Made by a program: the position numbers and the translations under genes. The notes beneath the pieces were generated by a model. It made no database searches, was not told where the DNA came from, and was given only the letters and a program-made list of their open reading frames with translations. A stretch of 64,000 nt of DNA from Novosphingobium resinovorum (lineage in GTDB: Bacteria; Pseudomonadota; Alphaproteobacteria; Sphingomonadales; Sphingomonadaceae), in contig NZ_BSFC01000003.1 of assembly GCF_027922145.1 (NCBI RefSeq), positions 1-64,000 on the forward strand, read 5' to 3'. Positions within the stretch are counted from its first letter, which is position 1, and each line of letters begins with the position of its first letter. Below, one piece after another: positions 54,763 to 64,000 of this stretch.

Positions 54763-55674
54763 TCAGGCTGCCGCGGCAGCCTCGGCCTTCTGCGTCGAAC
54801 CGAGGTAGATCGCGTCGATCGCCTCGCCCAGCGCCGCGTCGAATTCCGCGTCGCTCATCTGCGAACGCAGGTCCGAAAGCAGCGCGCGGCTGAAGCTGGC
54901 GATGATGCCCTTGTTCTTCGCCAGTTCGACGCAGGCGTCGGCGCGCGAGTAACCGCCCGACAGGGCTACCACGCGCAGCACCTTGGGGTGATCGATCAGC
55001 GGATCGAACGTGCCCGGCACGATCGGCAGCGAGAGCTTGAGCATGACCTGCTGGCCCTCGGGCAGCGCGTCGAGGTTCTCGAGGATCGCGTCGAGGAGCA
55101 GCTTGTCACATTCGGCGCGGGTCTCGCTCTTGATGTTCACTTCGGGCTCGATAATCGGCATCATGCCGTGCGAGAGCACCTGTGCGCCGATCTCGAACTG
55201 CTGCTTGACGACGGCTGCGATGCCCTCGGCATTGGCCGAGTTGATGACCGAGCGCTCCTTGGTGCCGTAGACGCCCAGCGCCTTCGAGCGCGCAAGCAGC
55301 TCGTCCAGCGTCGGCATCGGCTTCATCATCTGAACGCCGTTGGCCTCATCCTCCAGGCCCTTGTCGATCTTGATGAAGGGGACCACGCCCTTGGCGATCA
55401 GCGCCTGCGGGGTCGGCACGCCCTCGACGGTGCCGTCCATGGTGCGCTCGAACAGGATCGCGCCGATGACCTTCTCCCCCGAGAACACCGACGACGAAAT
55501 GATGCGCGCGCGCATCTCGTGGATGAGACCGAACATCTCCTCCTCGGTCGACCAGGCATCCTCCTCGATACCGTAGCCCTTGAGCGCCTTGGGCGTCGAA
55601 CCGCCGCTCTGGTCGAGTGCGGCGATAAAGCCGTCACCGTCGGCCATCTTGGCCGTCATTTCCGAATACTGCAT
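54763..55674 (-). CDS. Class I fructose-bisphosphate aldolase
   Basis: A 303-residue Schiff-base aldolase: fructose-1,6-bisphosphate to dihydroxyacetone phosphate and glyceraldehyde-3-phosphate. AALDQSGGSTPKALK near the start, IKIDKGLE in the middle and MLKLSLP, where a lysine could be the catalytic one, match the bacterial class I family. The start is ATG 55674 with GGAGGAG upstream. Last gene of the leftward tkt-gap-pgk group, separated from pgk by an acyltransferase. Confidence 0.92.
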   Translation of the reverse strand: MQYSEMTAKMADGDGFIAALDQSGGSTPKALKGYGIEEDAWSTEEEMFGLIHEMRARIISSSVFSGEKVIGAILFERTMDGTVEGVPTPQALIAKGVVPFIKIDKGLEDEANGVQMMKPMPTLDELLARSKALGVYGTKERSVINSANAEGIAAVVKQQFEIGAQVLSHGMMPIIEPEVNIKSETRAECDKLLLDAILENLDALPEGQQVMLKLSLPIVPGTFDPLIDHPKVLRVVALSGGYSRADACVELAKNKGIIASFSRALLSDLRSQMSDAEFDAALGEAIDAIYLGSTQKAEAAAAA

Positions 55675-55763
55675 GGTTTCTCCTCCTGAGTTGTTCGGCA
55701 ACTTGAAATAAAGCCTACGCTGCGCTCCCTCTGTTCGCAACTGCGGCATCTGTCATTAGGGGG

Positions 55764-56846
55764 TCAATTCGGTATAGCGCGCGGCGGCACGTGTCGCGCC
55801 CTCGCATGCAGCATGACGTTCAGGCGCCGGCGCAGCGGAATGTCCACGAAGCGCACGCAAAGCCAGCCGAGCCCGACGCAGGCGGCAAGGTAGACCGCGC
55901 CCATCAGCACTTCGTTCCAGCCGAGATCGTCTTTGAAGTAGCGCAGCGGCTCCATCAGCGCCCAGTGCACGGCATAGACCGCGTAGGACACTTCGCCGAG
56001 GAACCACGCCACCGGCATCAGTACACGCGAAGGTTCGCCGCGCGAGCCCAGCCAGACCAGCAGCGGCGAGACAAGCACGGCGCAAGTGACGTCGTACCAG
56101 CCCTTGGGAATGAACGCCGGATCGGCGACCAGCATCGCGAGGATCGCGATGAGGCAGAAAACGCCGAGCCAGCCGGGATGGCGGACCTCTTTCACGGGTA
56201 ACCCGGCGATCAGCACGCCTGCGGTGAACGACATCGTCGTGCGCAGCATCGTCGTGCCCATCTGGCTCCACAACGGACCAAGATTGCCGCCCTCGCGCGC
56301 CAGCACGGCGGGCACGAAGAAGCAGGCGGCGGCGATCGCCACGGCAAGCTGCCCGATGCGCGGCAGACGGAACAGCACCAGCGCGAGGCCGAGGCTGGCG
56401 ACGAGTTCGAAGAACAGCGACCACGCCGGCACGTTCATCGGGAACAGCGTGTTGGTGAAGGGCGACGGCAGCATCAGCAGATTGGGCGGCAGCGACTTGG
56501 CGATCTTGGCGTAGCTGTAGACGTCGCCCTTGCCGGTCCAGTGGTTCGAGATCGCGGAGAGCGTCGTGATGACGATCCCTGCGAGGAACAGCGGATAGAG
56601 CCGCACCACGCGCTGCTTCATGAAGGCCCAGGTGGTCAGCCCGTTCTGCCAGCGCGGCAGGTAAGTACGGCACAGCACGAAGCCGGAGAGCGCGAAGAAG
56701 AAGTCCACCGCGACATAGCCGTGCGGGGCCTGCGAGATGTTGTAATGGAACAGCGCCACGGCGAGCGCCGCGATGCCGCGCATGCCGTCGAGCGTGACGT
56801 ACCGGCCCTGCCAGGGCGGTGCGGGAGCAAGGTTTCGATCCGTCAT
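55764..56846 (-). CDS. Acyltransferase 3 family membrane protein (OafA/YrhL-like)
   Basis: A 360-residue integral membrane protein with about ten hydrophobic segments. The family motif near the N-terminus is YVTLDGMRGIAALAVALFHY (catalytic His likely in FHY), and FFALSGFVL is the second conserved piece. These proteins O-acylate cell-surface sugars. ATG 56846 is chosen because the family start follows within 15 residues. It is flanked by a family D repeat and sits oddly between glycolytic genes. Confidence 0.87.
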   Translation of the reverse strand: MTDRNLAPAPPWQGRYVTLDGMRGIAALAVALFHYNISQAPHGYVAVDFFFALSGFVLCRTYLPRWQNGLTTWAFMKQRVVRLYPLFLAGIVITTLSAISNHWTGKGDVYSYAKIAKSLPPNLLMLPSPFTNTLFPMNVPAWSLFFELVASLGLALVLFRLPRIGQLAVAIAAACFFVPAVLAREGGNLGPLWSQMGTTMLRTTMSFTAGVLIAGLPVKEVRHPGWLGVFCLIAILAMLVADPAFIPKGWYDVTCAVLVSPLLVWLGSRGEPSRVLMPVAWFLGEVSYAVYAVHWALMEPLRYFKDDLGWNEVLMGAVYLAACVGLGWLCVRFVDIPLRRRLNVMLHARARHVPPRAIPN

Positions 56847-56888
56847 TCCCCTGCGAGCCCCAAAGTCATCCCTTACGATCAATATGTC

Positions 56889-56975
56889 CGTCATCCCCGC
56901 GAAGGCGGGGACCCATCTGATGCCCGTGCAATAGGTCAGGTCAGGAGATGGGTTCCCGCCTTCGCGGGGATGACG
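56889..56975. repeat. Inverted repeat, family D
   Basis: An 87-bp palindrome with outer arms CGTCATCCCCGCGAAGGCGG and their complement. This sequence type is widespread in Sphingomonadales and other Proteobacteria. Only one copy is in the window, between pgk and the acyltransferase gene. Confidence 0.85.
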
Positions 56976-56988
56976 GGGTTGTTTTGCG

Positions 56989-58188
56989 TCAGGCTTCCAG
57001 CGCCGCGACGCCGGGCAGCACCTTGCCTTCCATCCACTCGAGGAAGGCACCGCCCGCCGTCGAGATGTACGAGAAGTCCTGCGCCACGCCCGCATGGTTG
57101 AGCGCCGCTACGGTATCGCCGCCGCCCGCCACCGAGACCAGCGAGCCGTCCGCCGTCAGCGCGGCGGCGGTCTTCGCCAGCGCCACGGTGGCGGCGTCGA
57201 ACGGCTCCATCTCGAACGCGCCGAGCGGGCCGTTCCACACCAGCGTGCGGCAGTTCTTGAGCACGTCGCCCAGCGTTTCCGCCGCGTTCGGACCGGCATC
57301 GAGGATCATCTCGTCGGCCGCGACTTCATGGACGTTGCAGATGCGCAGCGACGGCGGGTTGGCCGCGAATTCCTTCGACACGACCACGTCGTACGGCAGG
57401 TGGACGGTGCAGCCCGAGGCATCCGCCGTGGCAAGGATTTCGTTCGCGGTATCGGTCAGGTCATGCTCGCAAAGCGACTTGCCCACGTCCACGCCCTTGG
57501 CGGCAAGGAAGGTGTTCGCCATGCCGCCACCGATGATGAGGTGATCGACTTGGCGGACGAGGTGCTTGAGCACTTCGAGCTTGGACGAAACCTTGGCCCC
57601 GCCGACGACCGCCGCGACCGGCTTCTCGGGCGTGCCGAGTGCCTTTTCGAGCGCTTCCAGTTCCGCCTGCATCGAGCGACCGGCGTAAGCGGGCAGCACC
57701 TTGGCGAGACCTTCGGTGGTGGCATGGGCGCGGTGCGCGGCGGAGAAGGCGTCGTTCACGTAGAAGTCCGCATTCGCCGCGATCGCAGCGGCGAGTTCGG
57801 GGTCGTTCTTTTCCTCGCCCTTCCAGAAACGGGTGTTCTCGAGGATGGCGATGTCGCCGGCACGCAGGATGCCGACGGCCTGCTTCACGATGTCGCCCGC
57901 GATCTCGGGCACGAACATCACTTCCTTGCCCAGCGTCTTCTCGACCGCGCCGACCACCATCGAGAGCGACTGGCTCGGCACGCGCTCGCCCTTGGGGCGA
58001 CCGAAGTGGGCGAGGAGGAGGACCTTGGCGCCCTTCTCGGCGAGTTCCAGCACGGTGGGCGCCGCGGCGCGGATGCGGGTGTCGTCGGTGACGGCGCCGT
58101 CCTGCATCGGCAGGTTGAGGTCCACGCGCACCAGCGCGACCTTGCCGGTCACATCACCAAGGTCATCAAGGGTCTTGAATGCCGTCAT
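56989..58188 (-). CDS. pgk: Phosphoglycerate kinase
   Basis: A 399-residue glycolytic kinase that forms ATP from 1,3-bisphosphoglycerate. [12 protein letters not shown] and [10 protein letters not shown] at the N-terminus, [13 protein letters not shown] (nucleotide domain) and the C-terminal GGGDTVAAL are diagnostic. ATG 58188 overlaps the stop of the MOSC gene (ATGA) and has a GAGAG site. Downstream of gap in the same direction. Confidence 0.97.
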   Translation of the reverse strand: MTAFKTLDDLGDVTGKVALVRVDLNLPMQDGAVTDDTRIRAAAPTVLELAEKGAKVLLLAHFGRPKGERVPSQSLSMVVGAVEKTLGKEVMFVPEIAGDIVKQAVGILRAGDIAILENTRFWKGEEKNDPELAAAIAANADFYVNDAFSAAHRAHATTEGLAKVLPAYAGRSMQAELEALEKALGTPEKPVAAVVGGAKVSSKLEVLKHLVRQVDHLIIGGGMANTFLAAKGVDVGKSLCEHDLTDTANEILATADASGCTVHLPYDVVVSKEFAANPPSLRICNVHEVAADEMILDAGPNAAETLGDVLKNCRTLVWNGPLGAFEMEPFDAATVALAKTAAALTADGSLVSVAGGGDTVAALNHAGVAQDFSYISTAGGAFLEWMEGKVLPGVAALEA

Positions 58189-58670
58189 CTCTCGATCCTT
58201 ATCTCGTCGCCCAGGGCGATATCGCCGTCGTCAAGCACCGTGCCCAGCACACCGCCCCGCCAATCCGGCAGGAGCGCGCCCTTGAGGCCCTGTGCCACTT
58301 CCTCCATGCGGCTGCACGGATCGCATTCCATCGTGACTGCTATGCGCAGGGTATTGCCGATCGCCAGGACATAGCCGGTTTCCCTCGGGAAACGCAGTCC
58401 TTCGACCAGCAGGTTCGCCCGCCGCGCATGCCATGGCGGCTCTTCGAAACCGAACAGGCCGCCGCAGATTTCAAGTTCGCCCAGCGCCGCCCGCCAGCTT
58501 TCGATCTCCATCAGGGAGACCTGCCGGCGCGGCCGCTTGCCCGGACGCACCGCGCCGCGAAAGTCCCCATGGACTCCCGCGGCGGCAGTTACGGCGACGG
58601 ACCGCAGTTCCTCCATCGGCGCGCGAGGGCGTTGCCTTCGCGCGATACCGATAAGGCGGCCCGTCCCCAT
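58185..58670 (-). CDS. MOSC-domain protein
   Basis: A 161-residue protein. The last third has the MOSC pattern with a conserved cysteine ([11 protein letters not shown], followed by [17 protein letters not shown]), and [11 protein letters not shown] matches the earlier part. MOSC domains handle sulfur attached to molybdenum cofactor or related ligands. Placement between gap and pgk, overlapping the latter by four bases, is unusual. The ATG at 58670 is used; a TTG just before it is possible. Confidence 0.8.
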   Translation of the reverse strand: MGTGRLIGIARRQRPRAPMEELRSVAVTAAAGVHGDFRGAVRPGKRPRRQVSLMEIESWRAALGELEICGGLFGFEEPPWHARRANLLVEGLRFPRETGYVLAIGNTLRIAVTMECDPCSRMEEVAQGLKGALLPDWRGGVLGTVLDDGDIALGDEIRIER

Positions 58671-58677
58671 CAAGGTC

Positions 58678-59685
58678 TCAGAGCAGGCCGCCCATCACGC
58701 CGGCCGTGTCGACCATGCGGTTGGAGAAGCCCCACTCGTTGTCGTACCACGAAAGAACGCGCACCAGCTTGCCTTCGAGAACCGAGGTTTCGAGGCTGTC
58801 GATGGTGGACGAGTGCGAATCGTGGTTGAAGTCGATCGAGACCAGCGGCTCCTCGGTGTAGCCGAGCACGCCCTTGAGTTCGCCTTCCGCAGCGGCCTTG
58901 AGCAGCGCGTTGACTTCCTCGGTGGTGGTGTCGCGGCTCGGCACGAAGGTCAGGTCGACGACCGAGACGTTCGGGGTCGGCACGCGGATCGACGAACCGT
59001 CGAGCTTGCCCTTGAGGTCCGGCAGAACGAGGCCGACGGCAACGGCGGCGCCGGTGCTGGTCGGGATCATGTTCATCGCGGCAGCGCGGGCGCGGCGCGG
59101 GTCGGAGTGGATCTGGTCGAGGATCTTCTGGTCGTTGGTGTACGAGTGGATCGTGGTCATCAGACCGCGCTCGATACCGATCTTCTCGTGCAGGACCTTG
59201 GCGAAGGGCGCCAGGCAGTTGGTGGTGCACGAAGCGTTCGACACGACGGTGTGCTCGGCGGTGAGCGCGTCATGGTTGACGCCGTAGACGACGGTGAGGT
59301 CGACGTTCTTGGCAGGCGCCGAGATCAGCACGCGCTTGGCGCCGGCTTCGATGTGCTTCGAGGCCGAGGCCTTGTCGGTGAAGAAGCCGGTGCATTCCAG
59401 CGCGATGTCGACGCCGTTGGCGGCGTGCGGCAGGTTCGCGGGATCGCGCTCGGCGGTCACCTTGATGCGCTTGCCGTTGATGATGAGGTCATCGCCGTCG
59501 ACTTCCACGGTGCCCGCAAACGCACCGTGGACGCTGTCGCGCTTGAAGAGGAGGGCATTGGCCTTGGCGCTGGCGAGGTCGTTGATCGACACCAGCTCGA
59601 GGTCATGGTCGGTACGCTCGAGAATGGCGCGGGCGACATTGCGCCCGATACGTCCGAAACCGTTGATCGCAACCTTGGTCGCCAT
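58678..59685 (-). CDS. gap: Type I glyceraldehyde-3-phosphate dehydrogenase
   Basis: A 335-residue NAD-dependent dehydrogenase. [15 protein letters not shown] is the dinucleotide-binding start and [17 protein letters not shown] holds the catalytic cysteine; [13 protein letters not shown] closes the active site. It converts glyceraldehyde-3-phosphate to 1,3-bisphosphoglycerate, feeding pgk. GAGGAGATTAGGATT precedes the ATG. It lies 28 bases after tkt. Confidence 0.97.
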   Translation of the reverse strand: MATKVAINGFGRIGRNVARAILERTDHDLELVSINDLASAKANALLFKRDSVHGAFAGTVEVDGDDLIINGKRIKVTAERDPANLPHAANGVDIALECTGFFTDKASASKHIEAGAKRVLISAPAKNVDLTVVYGVNHDALTAEHTVVSNASCTTNCLAPFAKVLHEKIGIERGLMTTIHSYTNDQKILDQIHSDPRRARAAAMNMIPTSTGAAVAVGLVLPDLKGKLDGSSIRVPTPNVSVVDLTFVPSRDTTTEEVNALLKAAAEGELKGVLGYTEEPLVSIDFNHDSHSSTIDSLETSVLEGKLVRVLSWYDNEWGFSNRMVDTAGVMGGLL

Positions 59686-59713
59686 AATCCTAATCTCCTC
59701 TTAGGTGGTATTC

Positions 59714-61702
59714 TTAGCTGCTGAGCTTTTCCAGGACCTGCGGCACGATCGCATCGACGGTGAAGCCGAAGCGCTCGAACAGAACCTTGGCCGGGGCCGA
59801 GGCGCCGAAGCGGTCGAGGCCGATGTTGAGGCCGCCATTGCGGCTGAATGCGGTGAAGCGCTCCCAGCCGTGCGTAACGCCCGCCTCGATCGAGACACGC
59901 AGGATCGACGGGTCGTTCGGCAGGACTTCGTGCTTGTACGCCGCGTCCTGCGCCTCGAACAGCTCCATGCACGGCATCGAGACGACGTCGGCGCCGATGC
60001 CCTGGGCCTGCAGTGCGCCCTGCACCTTCACGGCCAGTTCGACTTCCGAACCGGTGGCGATCAGGATCACCTTGCGGTCACCCTCGGCGCGGCGCAGCGT
60101 GTAGGCGCCGCGGGCAGAGAGCATTTCGCCCGAGGTGCGAAGCTGCGGCAGGTTCTGGCGGGTCAGCGCGAGGACCGAAGGCGTCTCGGCGCTTTCCAGC
60201 GCGATCTGCCAGCACTCGGCGGTCTCGATGACGTCGGCCGGGCGGAACACGTAGAGGTTCGGGATCAGGCGCAGCGACATGACCGTCTCTACCGGCTGGT
60301 GAGTCGGGCCATCTTCGCCGAGGCCGATCGAATCGTGGGTCAGCACGTAGATCACGCGGGTCTGCTGCAGCGCCGACATGCGGATCGCGTTGCGGGCATA
60401 GTCCGAGAAGATCAGGAAGGTGCCGCCGTAGGGGATCACGCCGCCATGCAGCGCCATGCCGTTCATCGCCGCCGACATGCCGAATTCACGGATGCCGTAG
60501 TAGACGTAGCGGCCGGCGTAGTCCTTGGCCGAGAACGCCGACTGGCACTTGGCCTTGGTGTTGTTCGAACCGGTGAGGTCGGCGGAGCCCCCGACCATCT
60601 CGGGCACCAGCGGCGCGAGGACGTTGAGCACGTTCTCCGACGCCTTGCGGGTCGCGACGGTGGTTTCGCTCTCCAGCCAGCCTGCGAAAGTCTTCGCGGC
60701 TTCGTCGCCCGAAGGCAGTTCGCCGTTCATGCGGCGGGTCAGTTCCGCGCCCTTGTCCGAAGCGGCAAGGCGGGCGTCCCACTCGGCGCGCAGCTTCGCG
60801 CCCTTTTCGCCCAGCGAGCGCCAGTCGGCGAGGATCTCGGCCGGGATCTCGAAGGGAGCGTGGGCCCAGCCGATGTTCTCGCGGGTCGCGGCGATCTCGG
60901 CATCGCCCAGCGGCGAGCCGTGGACGTCGTGGCCGCCCTGCTTGTTGGGCGAACCCTTGCCAATCAGCGTGCGGCAGGCGACCAGCGTGGGCTTGTCCGA
61001 AGCGGCAGCCTGGCCCAGCGCGCGCTCGATGTCGGCGAAGTCGTGGCCGTCGCACTCGAACACGTCCCAGCCCGAAGCGCGGTAGCGTGCCGGAATGTCT
61101 TCCGAAGTCGACAGCGAGGCGTCGCCGTCGATGGTGATCTTGTTGTCGTCCCACAGCACCTTGAGGCGGCCCAGCTTCAGCGTGCCGGCCAGGCCGATCG
61201 CCTCGTGGTTGACGCCTTCCATGAGGCAGCCGTCACCGGCGATGACCCACGTGTTGTGATCGACGAGGTCGTCGCCGAAGGTTGCGGCCAGGTGACGCTC
61301 GGCCATTGCCATGCCCACGGCCATCGCCACGCCCTGGCCCAGCGGCCCGGTGGTGCATTCGATGCCTTCGATCAGGAAGTTCTCGGGGTGACCGGCGCAG
61401 ACCGAACCGAGCTGGCGGAAGTTCTTGATGTCGTCCAGCGTCGGGCTGGCGTAGCCGGTCAGGTGCAGCAGCGAGTAGATCAGCATCGAGCCATGGCCTG
61501 CCGACAGCACGAAGCGGTCGCGGTCGGCCCACTTGGGCGCCGAGGGATCGAACTTGAGGAACTTGGCGAAGAGCACCGTGGCGACGTCGGCCATGCCCAT
61601 CGGCATGCCGGGGTGGCCGCTGTTCGCCGCCTGAACCGCGTCCATCGAAAGCGCCCGGATGGCGTTGGCCATCGGCGCAAGACGGTCGGAAGCGAGGGTC
61701 AT
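59714..61702 (-). CDS. tkt: Transketolase
   Basis: A 662-residue thiamine-diphosphate enzyme moving two-carbon units between sugar phosphates. [31 protein letters not shown] (ThDP/metal motif) and the pyrimidine-domain FGMSAAMNG are recognisable; length is standard. ATG 61702 has GGAGTAAT upstream. First gene of the leftward carbon group; the 238-base gap to the next gene holds both divergent promoters and shows no other gene. Confidence 0.97.
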   Translation of the reverse strand: MTLASDRLAPMANAIRALSMDAVQAANSGHPGMPMGMADVATVLFAKFLKFDPSAPKWADRDRFVLSAGHGSMLIYSLLHLTGYASPTLDDIKNFRQLGSVCAGHPENFLIEGIECTTGPLGQGVAMAVGMAMAERHLAATFGDDLVDHNTWVIAGDGCLMEGVNHEAIGLAGTLKLGRLKVLWDDNKITIDGDASLSTSEDIPARYRASGWDVFECDGHDFADIERALGQAAASDKPTLVACRTLIGKGSPNKQGGHDVHGSPLGDAEIAATRENIGWAHAPFEIPAEILADWRSLGEKGAKLRAEWDARLAASDKGAELTRRMNGELPSGDEAAKTFAGWLESETTVATRKASENVLNVLAPLVPEMVGGSADLTGSNNTKAKCQSAFSAKDYAGRYVYYGIREFGMSAAMNGMALHGGVIPYGGTFLIFSDYARNAIRMSALQQTRVIYVLTHDSIGLGEDGPTHQPVETVMSLRLIPNLYVFRPADVIETAECWQIALESAETPSVLALTRQNLPQLRTSGEMLSARGAYTLRRAEGDRKVILIATGSEVELAVKVQGALQAQGIGADVVSMPCMELFEAQDAAYKHEVLPNDPSILRVSIEAGVTHGWERFTAFSRNGGLNIGLDRFGASAPAKVLFERFGFTVDAIVPQVLEKLSS

Positions 61703-61940
61703 GGGATTACTCCGGGTACGCGCAAAAATGCGGGACGATTCGAATTTCGCGACCCCCTTTAGGCAGAGGTCGCCTCCCGTCAAGTTCACCGCCCGATTTC
61801 ACCCTCTTCACGCGCAGATCGGATATTGTCCTGCAGTCCGTCGTATCTTCCGCACTATTCAAGCGCAGGCAAGTGACAAGATTGTGAACAACCCGCGCCA
61901 ACTGCTTGCCCGGCCGCCACAACCGGCGCAGCGCTTGGCC

Positions 61941-62192
61941 ATGGAAAACCCGCTCAAGGGCCGGGCGATCGGCGCGGCCACCGAGGAAAGCGCATCCACG
62001 CGCTCCATCTCCCTGCTTGCGCTCGACCGCATCGAGGCCGCATTAACGCGGATAGAGAACGCGGCCCCCACCTGCATTGCCAAGGGCGCGGACTTGCGCC
62101 GCCGCCATGAGGATCTGAAGGCCAGCATCAGCCAGTCGCTGTCGGGCCTCGACGATCTCCTCGCCCAGCGCACCCAGGCGGAGGACGCCTGA
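61941..62192 (+). CDS. Small coiled-coil protein upstream of zapA
   Basis: An 83-residue hydrophilic protein predicted to be mostly helical (TRSISLLALDRIEAALTRIE, then LRRRHEDLKASISQSLSGL). A small gene of this kind often precedes zapA in sphingomonads and other alphaproteobacteria, so a division-related role is plausible. Its TGA overlaps the zapA ATG by one base (TGATG). The start is uncertain: ATG 61941 is chosen, GTG 61884 is possible. Confidence 0.65.
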   Translation: MENPLKGRAIGAATEESASTRSISLLALDRIEAALTRIENAAPTCIAKGADLRRRHEDLKASISQSLSGLDDLLAQRTQAEDA

Positions 62193-62524
62193 TGGGCAAC
62201 GTGACACTCGGGATCGGCGGGCGCGAATTCATGCTCGCCTGCGCGGACGGAGAGGAAGCGCATATCCTGCGCCTCGCCCGGCTGATCGATTCGAAGGCCA
62301 CCGCCTCGGGCGCGGTCGGGCAGACCGAGACGCGGATGCTGCTCTTCGCCGCGCTGATGATGGCGGACGAATTGCACGAACTGCGCTCTCGCCCCGAACC
62401 GCAGGCGGTCCTGCCGATCGAGGTTCCGGCGATTCCGGCACAATTCGCGGAAAGACTGGCGCGCATCGCCTCGCGTGTCGAAAATCTTGCCGACCTTCTT
62501 GAGACTGAAGCAGCAAACGCCTAG
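62192..62524 (+). CDS. zapA: Cell division protein ZapA
   Basis: A 110-residue protein of the ZapA family, which cross-links FtsZ filaments. Family signs are the N-terminal VTLGIGGREFMLACADGEEAHI and the helix with LARLIDSKA, then a C-terminal coiled coil (FAERLARIASRVENLADLLE). The start is coupled to the small gene before it. 6S RNA and 5-FCL follow, the conserved proteobacterial order. Confidence 0.9.
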   Translation: MGNVTLGIGGREFMLACADGEEAHILRLARLIDSKATASGAVGQTETRMLLFAALMMADELHELRSRPEPQAVLPIEVPAIPAQFAERLARIASRVENLADLLETEAANA

Positions 62525-62526
62525 AT

Positions 62527-62670
62527 AGGGCCTGACGGGATCTGCCCGGCACGTGCCGTTCGAACATCCCTGAGGCTATAAGCAATCCATGGGGGGCTGT
62601 CCCTGCCCGGATCCTGGTCCGGAACACATGGTCCCCACCTGACGTCGAGGCGTCAGAGGATTTCTAGGAA
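62527..62670 (+). ncRNA. ssrS: 6S RNA (SsrS)
   Basis: The space between zapA and 5-FCL is the conserved site of 6S RNA, which binds the housekeeping RNA polymerase. CTGACG near the 5' end can pair with CGTCAG at 62651-62656 to close the rod, and the middle is GC-rich and self-complementary around a larger bulge. Ends are approximate; no reading frame of quality occupies the interval. Confidence 0.7.
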
Positions 62671-62677
62671 ACGACCC

Positions 62678-63277
62678 ATGGTGGACCCGTCACCCCCCAT
62701 CCAGATCACCGATGAGAAAGCTGCCCTGCGCAAGCACTTTCGGCAAGCGCGGGCCGAGCATGTCGAAGCCCTGCCGCAGGGCCTGCGCGCGCTGATTCTC
62801 AACCGCCCCCCCGCACCGGCCGTTGCACTGGTGCCCGAAGGCGCGACCGTCGGCCTCTATCATCCGGCGACTTCCGAAGCGCCGTCGCTGGGCTGGGCGC
62901 GCTGGCTGTCGGAGAACGGCCGCCGTATCGCCCTGCCCTTCTTCCCCGCGCGCGCAGCGGCCATGGAGTTCCGCTTCTGGGACAATCCTTGGGACGACGA
63001 AGCCCTCGAACCGGGGCCGTGGCGGGCACTTCAGCCTACGGGCAAGAGCGAGAGCGTGGTGCCGGATGTCGTGATCGTGCCACTGGTGGCGTTCACCGCC
63101 GAGGGCCATCGCCTCGGCCAAGGCGGCGGGCATTACGACCGCTGGCTGGCGGCCCATCCGCAGGCCACTGCGATCGGGCTTGCATGGGACTGCCAGTTGG
63201 CCGAGGAACTGCCCGTCGAAGCCCACGACCGGCCGCTCGCCGCCGTGGTCACGCCGACGCGGATATATAGCATATAA
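62678..63277 (+). CDS. 5-formyltetrahydrofolate cyclo-ligase
   Basis: A 199-residue enzyme converting 5-formyl- to 5,10-methenyl-tetrahydrofolate with ATP. The N-terminal KAALRKHFRQAR and the C-terminal LGQGGGHYDRWLA are the family signatures. Its place after 6S RNA is the usual ygfA position. It lies 12 bases before the next gene, so they are probably co-transcribed. Confidence 0.93.
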   Translation: MVDPSPPIQITDEKAALRKHFRQARAEHVEALPQGLRALILNRPPAPAVALVPEGATVGLYHPATSEAPSLGWARWLSENGRRIALPFFPARAAAMEFRFWDNPWDDEALEPGPWRALQPTGKSESVVPDVVIVPLVAFTAEGHRLGQGGGHYDRWLAAHPQATAIGLAWDCQLAEELPVEAHDRPLAAVVTPTRIYSI

Positions 63278-63289
63278 AGAGGACCTGAC

Positions 63290-63529
63290 ATGCGCGAAAC
63301 ACCGACCTGGCGAATCCCCTTCGGGGTGCTCCTGCTGGTCGTCGCGCTGGGGCTCTATGCCATGCTCATCGCCAGCTACGTGGCCGCGCTGATCGGTGAG
63401 TGGAATGCCCTTGCCCAGACGCCGGTGTACATCGTGCTGGGCGTGGTGTGGCTGCTGCCGCTCAAGCGTTTCCTGATCTGGATGGAAACCGGACGCTGGA
63501 GCGCTCCGGTTACGACCAAAGCCAACTGA
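63290..63529 (+). CDS. DUF2842-like small membrane protein
   Basis: A 79-residue protein with two membrane helices (FGVLLLVVALGLYAMLIASY and VYIVLGVVWLLPLKRFLIWM), matching the DUF2842 pattern ending in a tryptophan-methionine. Function unknown. It follows 5-FCL closely. Confidence 0.75.
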   Translation: MRETPTWRIPFGVLLLVVALGLYAMLIASYVAALIGEWNALAQTPVYIVLGVVWLLPLKRFLIWMETGRWSAPVTTKAN

Positions 63530-63538
63530 TCCCGCCGC

Positions 63539-63614
63539 CGTCATTGCGAGCGTAGCGAAGCAATCCAGAGCCGCGCAAACCGCCCTGGATTGCTTCGCTA
63601 CGCTCGCAATGACG
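63539..63614. repeat. REP-like palindrome, family A copy 6
   Basis: A 76-bp inverted repeat, arms as at 5857, between the DUF2842-like gene and the tRNA-Asp terminator. Confidence 0.9.
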
Positions 63615-63645
63615 AAGGGTGGGAACGGCCGGAATATATCCAGAA

Positions 63646-63676
63646 ACGAAAAAGGCCGAGCGTGAGCCCGGCCTCT
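63646..63676 (-). terminator. Terminator of the tRNA-Asp pair
   Basis: Read leftward, a GGCCGGGC/GCTCGGCC stem with one wobble pair is followed by TTTTT. It lies 37 bases after the 3' end of the first tRNA. Confidence 0.85.
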
Positions 63677-63712
63677 TCATTCGATCGCTGCTGGAACCAC
63701 TTCCATGAGAAG

Positions 63713-63789
63713 TGGCGCGAGTGACGGGGCTCGAACCCGCGACCTCCGGCGTGACAGGCCGGCACTCTAACCAACTGAGCTACACCCGC
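63713..63789 (-). tRNA. tRNA-Asp (GTC), CCA encoded
   Basis: A 77-base cloverleaf. The acceptor arm is GCGGGTG/CACTCGC, the D-loop contains AGCTCAGTTGGTTAGAG, the anticodon loop is CTGTCAC (anticodon GTC), and the T-arm has GGGTTCGAACCC. Discriminator G and CCA are encoded. Identical to the second copy 64 bases away. Confidence 0.97.
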
Positions 63790-63853
63790 GCAGCAATATA
63801 TGTGAGGTTTTTGGACTACCTCAAGTCACTGGATTACCAGCATTTTTCCCAAG

Positions 63854-63930
63854 TGGCGCGAGTGACGGGGCTCGAACCCGCGACCTCCGGCGTGACAGGC
63901 CGGCACTCTAACCAACTGAGCTACACCCGC
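63854..63930 (-). tRNA. tRNA-Asp (GTC), second copy
   Basis: Identical in sequence to the copy at 63713-63789, including CCA. It is upstream of that copy in transcription, so both are probably one primary transcript ended by the hairpin at 63646. Confidence 0.97.
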
Positions 63931-64000
63931 GTTCTTGCGGTTGCGTCCGCTTGGGAGCGCCGCCACTAGGCCAGCCTCGCAGGGCTGTCAACGGCTTTGC

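Noticed and set aside
63712..63969. A small plus-strand frame with a repeated MARVTGLEPATSG-like segment
   Set aside because: It is the antisense reading of the two tRNA-Asp genes.

Overview
The window is GC-rich, densely coded alphaproteobacterial chromosome, most likely from a sphingomonad of the Novosphingobium type. The support is a Caulobacter/Xanthomonas-type TonB-dependent receptor in a maltodextrin locus, a HRXXN histidine kinase behind a sigma-EcfG-like promoter, the zapA / 6S RNA / 5-FCL order, and dispersed REP-like palindromes. I see no phage, insertion sequence, origin or CRISPR array.

Layout. 0.26-2.8 kb: a ModE-like regulator and modABC molybdate importer, with no molybdate-binding TOBE domain in either the regulator or the ATPase. 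2.9-4.1 kb: an isovaleryl-CoA dehydrogenase-like enzyme. 4.2-15.8 kb: a maltodextrin locus with an inner-membrane sugar MFS carrier, LacI-type regulator, TonB-dependent receptor, exported GH13 amylase, GH13 alpha-glucosidase and GH97 alpha-glucosidase; palindromic candidate operators lie before the receptor and the carrier. 16-19 kb: three pseudopilin/Tad-like genes (TadE, TadE, TadG/vWA). 19.2-25.5 kb: a signalling operon of a hybrid kinase with three receivers, a CheR methyltransferase, a REC-PAS-HRXXN kinase-REC protein and a low-molecular-weight phosphatase, preceded by a GGAAC-N16-CGTT promoter. 25.6-38 kb: mostly housekeeping genes (GNAT, purC, M16 peptidase, PEP-mutase-like enzyme, phosphoglycolate phosphatase, glmU, TPR protein, AIM24-like protein, a VapBC-like toxin-antitoxin pair, glmS).

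38-53.3 kb is the main accessory region. One half is a catabolic-looking set of SDRs, an MDR dehydrogenase, a metallo-hydrolase, an AraC regulator, a sulfotransferase and a VOC protein. The other half is an apparently complete coenzyme F420 pathway (fbiC, cofD, cofE, cofC), an NADPH:F420 reductase (npdG), and a likely F420 consumer (a luciferase-like oxidoreductase). The region can therefore make, reduce and use F420, which is unusual outside Actinobacteria and Archaea.

53.4-64 kb: thiE, a lipoprotein, a lower-glycolysis/pentose-phosphate group (tkt, gap, pgk, fba) interrupted by a MOSC gene and an acyltransferase, then zapA, 6S RNA, 5-FCL, a DUF2842-like membrane protein and two tandem tRNA-Asp genes. 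Four families of inverted repeats occupy intergenic spaces throughout. Bases 1-264 hold no gene I can support.
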